Assembly: GCA_018065815.1 (NCBI GenBank)
Contig: JAGHSP010000104.1
Coordinates: 1 to 7,317 of the forward strand
DNA: 7,317 nt
Direction of reading: 5' to 3'
Origin: Candidatus Sodaliphilus limicaballi
GTDB taxonomy: Bacteria > Bacteroidota > Bacteroidia > Bacteroidales > Muribaculaceae
The translations under genes and the position numbers were made by a program. This document shows positions 1 to 7,300 of this stretch, piece after piece. The stretch's first letter is position 1. The number at the start of each line of letters is the position of its first letter. The notes under the pieces are model-generated. The model had not been told where the DNA came from, did not search any database, and was given only the letters and a program-made list of their open reading frames with translations.

Positions 1-151
1 ATTAAAATGATACCATTTTCGATGATATTTATGCTTTTAGTTACTTTTTTTGCCTTAACAATGCCAAAATGTGCCTTGTTAAGATTTATTAAGAAAACAT
101 AATGCTTGTAGTAGCTATTCGGCAATATAACTTCCCGCAAATCTCGCAAAG

Positions 152-167
152 GTAAAATAAATTTTAC
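152..167. repeat. Perfect 7-bp palindrome, GTAAAAT-AA-ATTTTAC
   Basis: The arms at 152-158 and 161-167 are exact reverse complements around a 2-base centre. They extend outward by one G-T and one A-T pair. The short centre fits a protein-binding dyad better than an RNA hairpin. There is no direct evidence for a regulator, and palindromes of this composition arise easily in AT-rich DNA. Confidence 0.3.
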
Positions 168-186
168 TTAATTTATCAATTTCTTA

Positions 187-215
187 TGCTATACGTCATA
201 GCAACCCCTTGTTGC
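187..215 (+). promoter_or_regulatory. Two overlapping, mutually exclusive short stem-loops
   Basis: TGCTAT (187-192) pairs with ATAGCA (198-203) around a 5-base loop. GCAAC (201-205) pairs with GTTGC (211-215) around another 5-base loop. The two stems share bases 201-203, so only one can form at a time. This arrangement resembles a small attenuator, but both stems are short and both lie upstream of the best promoter match. They would be transcribed only if an earlier promoter is used. A regulatory role is speculative. Confidence 0.2.
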
Positions 216-225
216 CCAATGTATT

Positions 226-252
226 ATTATATCACCAAACGGTTTATATAAT
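226..252. repeat. AT-rich imperfect hairpin
   Basis: ATTATAT (226-232) is the reverse complement of ATATAAT (246-252). An inner ACC/GGT stem (234-236, 241-243) closes an AAAC loop, with unpaired C233 and TT244-245. No run of T follows on either strand, so it does not look like an intrinsic terminator. It could be an operator-like dyad or chance. Confidence 0.25.
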
Positions 253-277
253 ATTAGGTGAAAACAAATTGGATTTA

Positions 278-312
278 TTTGGGCATAAAATCATTTAAAT
301 TTTGTAATTTTG
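278..312 (+). promoter_or_regulatory. Probable Bacteroidota-type promoter for the uvrB operon
   Basis: TAATTTTG at 305-312 matches the Bacteroidota primary sigma factor -7 consensus TAnnTTTG at every defined position. A TTTG at 278-281 could serve as the -33 element. The 23-base spacer is slightly longer than the usual 19-21, so the upstream half is less certain. Transcription would start near 318-320 and leave a leader of only about 12-14 bases. That leader is almost all A and C (AAACAAAAAACAA before the ATG), which is typical of genes in this phylum that lack a Shine-Dalgarno sequence. Confidence 0.55.
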
Positions 313-331
313 TAAATTAAACAAAAAACAA

Positions 332-2410
332 ATGGAATTCAAATTACATTCCCCATATTCCCCCACAGGTGACCAGCCGCAGGCTATCGCCGAATTGAGC
401 GACGGAGTGAACGACGGCACCCAGTTCCAGACCTTGCTTGGTGTAACAGGATCGGGCAAGACCTTTACTATGGCCAATGTCATTGCACGCACCGGGCGGC
501 CCACACTCATTTTGTCGCACAACAAGACGCTGGCTGCACAACTCTATGCCGAGTTCAAGTCTTTCTTTCCTGAAAACTCGGTGCATTACTTTGTTTCTTA
601 TTATGACTATTATCAGCCCGAGGCATATATCCCCTCGACCGACAAATATATAGAGAAAGACCTGGCAATCAACGATGAGATAGAGCGCCTGCGACTTGCT
701 ACCGTGACATCACTGCTCTCGGGGCGACGCGACATTGTGGTTGTATCCAGCGTTTCATGCCTCTACGGTATGGGCAACCCAGAGGATCTTAATGCCAATG
801 CGATGACGATATCAGTGGGCGACAACCTGGGACGTGACGAATTGCTGCGAAACCTTGTCAACGCATTGTATTCCCGCAACGATATCGACATGAAAATGGG
901 TAATTTCCGCGTCAAGGGCGACACGGTTGATATCTATTTGAGCAATGAAGATTTCATGCTCCGTGTGATATTCTGGGGCAACGAGATTGAAAGTCTTGAA
1001 ATCCTTGACCCTCTATCGATGCTCGTCAAGGAAACCGTGCAGTCGTTCCGCATCTTCCCCGCTACCCTATTTGCCACGACCAAAGAACGTCTTGCGGGTG
1101 CTCTCGGCGCCATCGATGTGGACCTGGGCACCCAGGTTGAAGCATTCAGGCGCGAGGAACGACATGTTGAAGCAAAACGCCTTTATGAACGAGTGACCTA
1201 TGACCTGGAAATGATAAGGGAGGTGGGATACTGCTCTGGAATCGAGAATTATTCCAGATACTTTGACGGACGCAAGCCTGGCATGAGGCCTTTCTGCTTG
1301 CTTGATTGCTTCCCCGATGATTTCCTCACAATTATAGACGAAAGTCATGTGACCATACCGCAAATCAGGGCAATGTATGGCGGCGACCAAGCACGTAAAA
1401 CTAACCTCGTGCACTACGGCTTCCGTCTTGAAGCAGCTCTCGACAACCGTCCATTGAGGTTTGAGGAATTTGAGGCAATGACCAAGCAAACCATATACGT
1501 CAGCGCCACACCAGCCGACTACGAGCTGACGCAGTGCGAAGGTGTTGTCACCGAACAAATTATACGTCCCACCGGTTTGCTCGACCCGAAAATCATAGTG
1601 CGTCCCTCGCAAGGCCAAATTGATGACCTGCTCGAAGAGATACAAGTGCGCGTAGAACATGGCGAACGCACCCTCGTGACGACTCTGACCAAGCGAATGG
1701 CCGAGGAACTCACTGATTACCTAGCTTCCTACGATATCCGTTGCGCCTATATGCACAGCGATGTTGAAACGATGGACCGCATTCAGATTCTCGATGACCT
1801 GCGTGCTGGCGCAATCGACGTGCTAGTGGGCGTGAACTTGTTGAGAGAGGGACTTGACCTGCCGGAAGTGTCGCTAGTGGCAATACTGGATGCCGACAAA
1901 GAGGGCTTCCTGCGTAGCCGACGCTCGCTCACACAGACAGCTGGACGTGCTGCCCGCAACCTCAACGGACTTGTCATCATGTATGCCGACAACATAACCC
2001 AATCTATGCAGCAAACAATCGACGAGACCGAGCGCCGCCGCATGTTGCAGTTGAAATATAACGAGGAAAACGGCATTACTCCACAAGCGATCATCAAGGC
2101 GCGCAATGCAATCATCGGAGTAGATACCGATATGGTAGCGCCCGAGAAAGACGGCAAGCAGCATGCTCGCAAGTATGAAAACAACGTCATCGACTCATCA
2201 TTATTGCAGCAACACATGGCTGCCGAGTTTGACACAACGAGCGGCATTGTGGCTGATCCCGTCGTCGCCTACATGAATAAAGGCGACATCGAGAAAACCA
2301 TTGAAGTGCTCAAACAGAAAATGGTGGATGCGGCCAAGCGCATGGACTTCCTCGAAGCAGCACAATATCGTGATGAAATCATAAAACTAACCGAGAAAAT
2401 AGAATCTTGA
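332..2410 (+). CDS. uvrB: Excinuclease ABC subunit B (UvrB), DNA damage-verifying helicase
   Basis: UvrB receives damaged DNA from UvrA, opens the strands to verify the lesion, and recruits the nuclease UvrC in cytoplasmic nucleotide excision repair. The 692-residue product is complete and of normal family length. The Walker A motif GVTGSGKT lies at 37-44. The tyrosine-rich beta-hairpin that threads between the strands starts at SYYDYYQPEAY (89-99). The Walker B box IDESH is at 335-339. Helicase motifs include LLREGLDLPEV (503-513) and motif VI QTAGRAARN (535-543). A C-terminal UVR motif that contacts UvrC spans about 652-687. The ATG at 332 gives the family N-terminus directly (PTGDQPQAIAEL at 11-22), so the start is secure. 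No key residue is missing. The gene heads a probable operon with the YgiQ-like gene 3 bases downstream. Neither uvrA nor uvrC lies in the window. Confidence 0.98.
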   Translation: MEFKLHSPYSPTGDQPQAIAELSDGVNDGTQFQTLLGVTGSGKTFTMANVIARTGRPTLILSHNKTLAAQLYAEFKSFFPENSVHYFVSYYDYYQPEAYIPSTDKYIEKDLAINDEIERLRLATVTSLLSGRRDIVVVSSVSCLYGMGNPEDLNANAMTISVGDNLGRDELLRNLVNALYSRNDIDMKMGNFRVKGDTVDIYLSNEDFMLRVIFWGNEIESLEILDPLSMLVKETVQSFRIFPATLFATTKERLAGALGAIDVDLGTQVEAFRREERHVEAKRLYERVTYDLEMIREVGYCSGIENYSRYFDGRKPGMRPFCLLDCFPDDFLTIIDESHVTIPQIRAMYGGDQARKTNLVHYGFRLEAALDNRPLRFEEFEAMTKQTIYVSATPADYELTQCEGVVTEQIIRPTGLLDPKIIVRPSQGQIDDLLEEIQVRVEHGERTLVTTLTKRMAEELTDYLASYDIRCAYMHSDVETMDRIQILDDLRAGAIDVLVGVNLLREGLDLPEVSLVAILDADKEGFLRSRRSLTQTAGRAARNLNGLVIMYADNITQSMQQTIDETERRRMLQLKYNEENGITPQAIIKARNAIIGVDTDMVAPEKDGKQHARKYENNVIDSSLLQQHMAAEFDTTSGIVADPVVAYMNKGDIEKTIEVLKQKMVDAAKRMDFLEAAQYRDEIIKLTEKIES

Positions 2411-2413
2411 CAT

Positions 2414-4273
2414 ATGGCCAAACAAGACAAGCAACCACCTAAACGAAGCAATCGCGTCGAGGGACAATGGCTTCCTACGACAAAAAAAGAAATAGAGCAC
2501 CTGGGGTGGGACCACATTGATGTGATTCTGTTTACAGGCGATGCATATATCGACCATCCCTCTATGGGTGCGGCAGTGATAGGACGCACGCTCGAAGCGC
2601 ATGGCTACAACGTGGCCATCGTGCCACAGCCCAACTGGCGCGACGACCTACGTGATTTCAAGAAACTAGGCAAGCCTCGCTTGTTCTTCGGTGTGAGCGC
2701 CGGCGCAATGGATTCAATGGTAAATCACTACACAGCCAACCGTCGCAGGCGCAGCGACGATGCCTACACCCCCGACGCGCGAGCCGGTGCACGTCCCGAC
2801 TACCCTACTATTGTATATAGCAAAATACTCAAAGAGATATGGCCCGATGTTCCCATTGTGGCTGGCGGCATCGAGGCTTCATTGAGGCGCCTTGCCCACT
2901 ACGACTACTGGCAAGATGCACTGCGCCCTTCTATCATGGCCGACGCTCCTGTCGATATCATCACTTATGGCATGGGCGAACTGGCAACCATCACTATTGC
3001 TGATGCCTTGCGTGACGGAGCAAGCATCGAGAGTTTGACCGATGTGCCACAAACAGTTGTTCGCAGGCCAGTGAAGGAAATACCAGGCAAGACCGATGAC
3101 AATAATGTCGTGATGCATTCATTCGAAGATTGCCTTGCCTCGAAACGCGATCACGCCGAAAACTTCAAAAACATTGAAATCGAAAGCAACAAGTGGCACG
3201 GACGCACCATGTGGCAAAAAACAGGAAACACGGCAATAAAAGTCAACCCCATGAATCCCCCCATGACAAGCGAGCAGATTGACGCCTCGTTTGACCTTCC
3301 TTACACACGCCTGCCACACCCTCGTTACAAAGGCAAGCGAATACCTGCTTATGAAATGATTAGGCACTCGGTGAACATGCACCGCGGCTGCTTTGGCGGA
3401 TGTGCATTCTGCACCATCAGCGCGCACCAAGGCAAGTTCATTGCCTCACGCAGCAAGAAATCAATCATGGCCGAAGTCAAGAAGGTGACGCAAATGGAAG
3501 ACTTCAAGGGGTATATAAGCGACTTGGGAGGCCCTAGCGCTAACATGTACGGCATGCATGGGCATGATTTGGAACGGTGCTCTAAATGCACACGTCCGTC
3601 ATGCCTCCACCCCAAGCCTTGCAGTAACCTCAATAACGACCACAGCAAGTTGCTCGACATCTATCACAGCGTTGACGCCTTGCCGCAAGTGAAGAAGTCA
3701 TTCATAGGCAGTGGCGTTAGGTATGACTTGTCTATGCACAAGAGCGGAAACCCCGAGGTAGATAAGATCAATGCACAATACAACGAAGAGCTAATACGCT
3801 TCCATGTGTCAGGACGACTCAAAGTTGCCCCAGAGCACACCAGCGACGAAGTGCTGAATGTGATGCGTAAGCCTTCATTTGAACTGTTCCGCAGGTTCAA
3901 AACGATATTTGACAAGGTGAACAGCAAGTACGGGCTGAAACAACAACTTATACCCTATTTCATCTCGTCACATCCCGGATGCCAAGAATGCGACATGGCC
4001 GAACTTGCCGTGCTCACGCGCGAACTTGATTTCCATTTAGAGCAAGTTCAAGACTTCACCCCCACTCCCATGACAGTCTCAACCGAAGCGTTCTACACCG
4101 GCCTGCACCCTTACACGCTTCAACCCATTTTTTCAGCCCGTAATAAAGAAGAGAAACTGGCGCAACGCCGTTACTTCTTCTGGTATGATAGCAAGTACAA
4201 GCGTGAAATACTGCAAGCACTACGCCGCATGCGCCGCCAAGACCTCATCAAGCGACTTTATCCCAAAGGATAA
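2414..4273 (+). CDS. ygiQ: YgiQ family radical SAM protein (UPF0313)
   Basis: This is a complete 619-residue member of the YgiQ family. These are cytoplasmic radical S-adenosylmethionine enzymes whose reaction is not established. The radical SAM signature CFGGCAFC puts the three [4Fe-4S] ligands at C326, C330 and C333. An N-terminal family domain begins with WLPTTKKEIEHLGW (19-32) and TGDAYIDHPS (41-50), which align from memory with E. coli YgiQ, so the ATG at 2414 is well placed. Other family blocks are GGIEASLRR (151-159), GPSANMYG (373-380), IGSGVRYD (431-438) and LIPYFISSHPG (512-522). A second cysteine cluster lies at C389, C392, C397 and C403. The protein is shorter than the E. coli homologue, which as I recall exceeds 700 residues, but it ends in the family's arginine-rich tail, so I see no truncation. 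The start lies 3 bases after the uvrB stop without a Shine-Dalgarno sequence, implying a shared transcript. Confidence 0.93.
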   Translation: MAKQDKQPPKRSNRVEGQWLPTTKKEIEHLGWDHIDVILFTGDAYIDHPSMGAAVIGRTLEAHGYNVAIVPQPNWRDDLRDFKKLGKPRLFFGVSAGAMDSMVNHYTANRRRRSDDAYTPDARAGARPDYPTIVYSKILKEIWPDVPIVAGGIEASLRRLAHYDYWQDALRPSIMADAPVDIITYGMGELATITIADALRDGASIESLTDVPQTVVRRPVKEIPGKTDDNNVVMHSFEDCLASKRDHAENFKNIEIESNKWHGRTMWQKTGNTAIKVNPMNPPMTSEQIDASFDLPYTRLPHPRYKGKRIPAYEMIRHSVNMHRGCFGGCAFCTISAHQGKFIASRSKKSIMAEVKKVTQMEDFKGYISDLGGPSANMYGMHGHDLERCSKCTRPSCLHPKPCSNLNNDHSKLLDIYHSVDALPQVKKSFIGSGVRYDLSMHKSGNPEVDKINAQYNEELIRFHVSGRLKVAPEHTSDEVLNVMRKPSFELFRRFKTIFDKVNSKYGLKQQLIPYFISSHPGCQECDMAELAVLTRELDFHLEQVQDFTPTPMTVSTEAFYTGLHPYTLQPIFSARNKEEKLAQRRYFFWYDSKYKREILQALRRMRRQDLIKRLYPKG

Positions 4274-4309
4274 ACATTATTAATCAAAACAATTAACCGA
4301 GATTACATT
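4274..4309 (+). other. Short AT-rich intercistronic gap
   Basis: These 36 bases contain no TAnnTTTG promoter match and no terminator-like hairpin with a T run. Only a weak 5-bp pairing (TAATC 4281-4285 with GATTA 4301-4305) is visible. A GAG at 4299-4301, 8 bases before the ATG, is the only trace of a ribosome binding site. The third gene is therefore probably read from the uvrB transcript or from a promoter inside the YgiQ gene. Confidence 0.4.
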
Positions 4310-7300
4310 ATGGTACAACCCGATTTCTGGCTTCAAGTAAAAAACGAATATGTAGAAGAGAATTTTGAACAACTACTACATTATCTGCATTACTTCAACT
4401 TGAATTTAAGCCCTGACGATTTGAGCTTTAAGACTTCAAGTGAAGCGCTGCATAATGTAGCCGACAAATATTTAAGCCTCATCGACAAGGGAAACATCTG
4501 TGTCGATGTGCTACAAAGGTGGGAAGATCCCGATAAAGTGATACGCATGATCGCGGCACACCTTCTCACATCGCACAAAAGAGGCATTAATGACACTAAT
4601 ACATTAGCGAGATTGGCTCATGCTTTGATACTAATAGAACACAATGACAAGGTTGTAGTAAGACTTCAAGAAATTATTGTCAACTGCATGGTTAACAAAC
4701 GAATTGGCGACTATAATTTTACATGGACTAATCTAGAACCAGAGACGTGGTATAGACAACAATTTGTACAAATGCTATGTGGAACCACATTTGACAATGA
4801 TGCTGATAATAATATTTATTTCTATGAGAAAAACGGACTAGTAATCTATGACTGCAACAAACTCAACCTCTCACACATCAACAAATCACAATACCAGAAA
4901 CAAAACCAGCAAAACAAATGGTCCGTTTGCCCGACGATACAGATAACTGGCGACAAGAAGCATATATCCGCTGAATATGATAATATCAAAGACGCCATCG
5001 AATCTCGAAAATTCCTGGCAAGCGCATGCTCTAATTTCTCTCCTTCGCCCAAGACTGTTATCAAAGAATATCAGCCTGATAGTTGGATAACCGTACAGAT
5101 TGTTGACAAAACATCATTCAACATGACGTTAGAAACCATTCAACCCGAATATGAAAAGATAAGATGCACCATTGGTTTTGACCATCAGCAATACAAATTT
5201 ACCAGGGAATTCTTTTTCAATGCTTTTGAAAAAGGAGAGCAGATAACTGTTTTATATACAGGTAATCAAGAAGATCCTTTTGATCTTGATGGCAGCTTTG
5301 CCCATAACTACCAAGACCTAGCCGAAGACAGCAAGCAAACCCGCACTTATGCTGTGTATGATAGCAATTATGCCGTGGGCAACGGCTTTGTGGGCACTCG
5401 ATGGATTACTGAAAAAGGAATCATAGTGAGCATCAAGGATCCTATAACCGATGATGCGCAAAACGCAATCGACAATCATCTGCCCTTAAAAATTGAAGTG
5501 GCAGAATCACGCATGTCTAACGACAAATTTGTCACTAACGGGCATTTCCTGCAAGAATATGATAGCGAAGTGAAACAATTTGACCCCAATTTTGTCGAGA
5601 AAGCCCATAAAAGCCTGATAAGGGATTTCGTGAATCAAACAGAAACCATTGAGGTTCAACAATCTGACATAAAAAAAGACATGGCTATTGACGCGAAATA
5701 TATCACAATGCTGTCGCATGCTATATATTACTCGTCAGCTCATGCAACTACAACGCTAGAACGATATGCACATATCACTGCAGCGCAAATGCTTGCCACT
5801 ATGGCAAACAATACTTTTGACAAATTAGTTATTGAGCATGAAGCGTCGTATTTAGAAAACTTAATAAAATTCGCTCAAAACGAAGACAACGGATTCCTCT
5901 CGCTCACACATCCCGCCGAGTTGGACGGACTTGGATTTGTGACACAAAAAGAATCAATTATCGATAAACTCACCCAATACAAGCAATCAACACCCGAGAC
6001 TATGCTCGCAATGTCATTTGAAAATGACCTAGATGTGGTATCTGATTTGGTTGACGCGTCCAATACCTTACAGTCCAAGAATATAAGCATGCATGAACTG
6101 AATCGCATTAAGAAAACGATTGCTACTAAACTCAAGGTAGATGACATGTTTGTCACACCCAACGACAAGCACACTTATTACGGTGAAGAGAGCGACACTC
6201 TCGAGTTCAAGTCATCAATAGTGTTCCCGCCAAAGAACATAGCAATACCCGAGGGTTTCCAACCTCACGATGTGCAAATATGGGAGATATTAAAGCCCAT
6301 TTGCGGTTTCCTGAACTCAACCTCTGGTGGCGAACTGCTCATAGGAGTGACCGATGACGGATACCCAAAATCATTAAATGACGACCTTGATTATCTTTTC
6401 TCACAACATTTTATCAGCGAAAAGACGATGGACAAACTTCGCCTCTACCTGATGTATAAACTTGACAAAGCATTCTGCGATGACACTGGTTCTATCAAAG
6501 GAAATGACATCACTGCTACTCGCATCAATTATCTGATAGAGAACAATGATGATGGCATAAGCATCTTGCGTGTTCAAGTAAAGCCCTATGAATACGGTAC
6601 AGTCAAGTTTATAGACCGACCACAGTTTGTCGCTCGCAGTTATGTGAGAAAAAGCGGATCAACGATCAAAATGTCCGACGAAATAAAGCGTGAGATTTTT
6701 GAGAAAAAGGTGAACACCCCCAATGGCACCGAGAACGAAAAAATTATCCGACTCCAACAGGCAATCAAGGAGAATAAAACCGTGATTCTGAAACAATATA
6801 GCTCGTCGAGAGGAACACGAGACCGCAGGGTTGAGCCTTATGAATTGAGACTTAACAGGAATGCTGTGATATGTGTTGATGTAACCGAAGCCAAAAAGGC
6901 AAAGGTAAAGGAATTTTTGATCTCGCGATGCGGCGAAATAATTGTCCAAAATAACAAGTGGACTAATTTTAAGAAGCACAAACATAATCTTGAAATAGAC
7001 ATATTCGGATTCTTGGCCGATGCCAACACCAGCGACAAAACTTTTGATATTGAAATGAAAATGACGGACTATGCCGCTAACCTGTTGAAAGAGAAATATC
7101 TCACAATGGAACAATATGAATGCATAAAAAGGGATAAAAATGCAACCGATTTTCCGTGCACATTGAGCGTCACAGTGTTCAACCTTGCAGGCCCGGCGCA
7201 ATTCTTCATTGGCCTTGCCGAACATATCAGAATTGTCAAAGGTGACAAACTGAAAGAATATATAAAAGATTACGTGAACTCTAATCTTACCGACATCTAA
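4310..7300 (+). CDS. Large multidomain protein: novel N-terminus, Schlafen AlbA_2 domain, WYL-like C-terminus
   Basis: The 996-residue protein has no signal peptide or membrane segment and is probably cytoplasmic. Residues 1-160 look helical and are unrecognised. Residues ~256-417 are beta-rich and appear to hold two copies of one module, with matching G328/F330/Y334 and G411/F413/Y417. Residues ~420-610 are mostly helical and unrecognised. Residues ~622-800 form an AlbA_2 (Schlafen) domain: LEFKSS (631-636), ICGFLNSTSGGELLIGVTDDG (starting at 664), and the closing SYVRKSGSTIKMS (777-789). Residues ~812-905 resemble a WYL domain (VILKQYSSSRG 825-835, RRVEPYEL 839-846, KEFLISR 867-873). Residues ~910-990 resemble its WCX extension. 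No helix-turn-helix is evident. AlbA_2 and WYL domains occur in regulators and phage-defence proteins, so a nucleic-acid-sensing regulator or effector is plausible; this is inference. The gene is visibly more AT-rich than its neighbours (21 of 60 bases G+C at 5641-5700 against 32 of 60 at 2641-2700), hinting at a separate history. The AlbA_2 call is firm, the WYL call moderate, and the function unknown. Confidence 0.85.
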   Translation: MVQPDFWLQVKNEYVEENFEQLLHYLHYFNLNLSPDDLSFKTSSEALHNVADKYLSLIDKGNICVDVLQRWEDPDKVIRMIAAHLLTSHKRGINDTNTLARLAHALILIEHNDKVVVRLQEIIVNCMVNKRIGDYNFTWTNLEPETWYRQQFVQMLCGTTFDNDADNNIYFYEKNGLVIYDCNKLNLSHINKSQYQKQNQQNKWSVCPTIQITGDKKHISAEYDNIKDAIESRKFLASACSNFSPSPKTVIKEYQPDSWITVQIVDKTSFNMTLETIQPEYEKIRCTIGFDHQQYKFTREFFFNAFEKGEQITVLYTGNQEDPFDLDGSFAHNYQDLAEDSKQTRTYAVYDSNYAVGNGFVGTRWITEKGIIVSIKDPITDDAQNAIDNHLPLKIEVAESRMSNDKFVTNGHFLQEYDSEVKQFDPNFVEKAHKSLIRDFVNQTETIEVQQSDIKKDMAIDAKYITMLSHAIYYSSAHATTTLERYAHITAAQMLATMANNTFDKLVIEHEASYLENLIKFAQNEDNGFLSLTHPAELDGLGFVTQKESIIDKLTQYKQSTPETMLAMSFENDLDVVSDLVDASNTLQSKNISMHELNRIKKTIATKLKVDDMFVTPNDKHTYYGEESDTLEFKSSIVFPPKNIAIPEGFQPHDVQIWEILKPICGFLNSTSGGELLIGVTDDGYPKSLNDDLDYLFSQHFISEKTMDKLRLYLMYKLDKAFCDDTGSIKGNDITATRINYLIENNDDGISILRVQVKPYEYGTVKFIDRPQFVARSYVRKSGSTIKMSDEIKREIFEKKVNTPNGTENEKIIRLQQAIKENKTVILKQYSSSRGTRDRRVEPYELRLNRNAVICVDVTEAKKAKVKEFLISRCGEIIVQNNKWTNFKKHKHNLEIDIFGFLADANTSDKTFDIEMKMTDYAANLLKEKYLTMEQYECIKRDKNATDFPCTLSVTVFNLAGPAQFFIGLAEHIRIVKGDKLKEYIKDYVNSNLTDI

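Larger units (their letters stand above)
1..331. other. AT-rich non-coding leader region upstream of uvrB
   Basis: No gene can be supported here on either strand. The region is far more AT-rich than the genes that follow. It holds several short inverted repeats (4-19, 152-167, 187-203, 201-215, 226-252) and a direct repeat CGCAAA at 136-141 and 145-150. The probable promoter of the downstream genes is at 278-312. One frame is open from the left edge to a stop at 100-102 and would encode a short hydrophobic peptide. It could be the tail of a gene outside the window or chance. Confidence 0.6.

Noticed and set aside
4..19. AAAATG-ATAC-CATTTT hairpin as a terminator of an upstream gene
   Set aside because: The stem is AT-rich and not directly followed by a T run. 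The T-rich stretch comes only some 25 bases later, so it is not a convincing intrinsic terminator.
147..180. Minus-strand promoter-like match (TACCTTTG read from 154 to 147, with a partial upstream element ATTG at 180-177)
   Set aside because: It would drive transcription to the left, but the leftward ATGs I checked (from 100 and from 16) hit stops after a few codons. The -33 half matches only three of four bases, so it is probably chance.
1067..1660. 197-residue open frame on the minus strand inside uvrB
   Set aside because: It lies wholly within the coding sequence of a clear UvrB, has no recognisable domain, and is an expected by-product of the codon bias on the other strand.
1783..2247. 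154-residue minus-strand open frame in uvrB
   Set aside because: Serine- and arginine-rich composition is typical of an antisense shadow. The + strand here encodes conserved helicase motifs.
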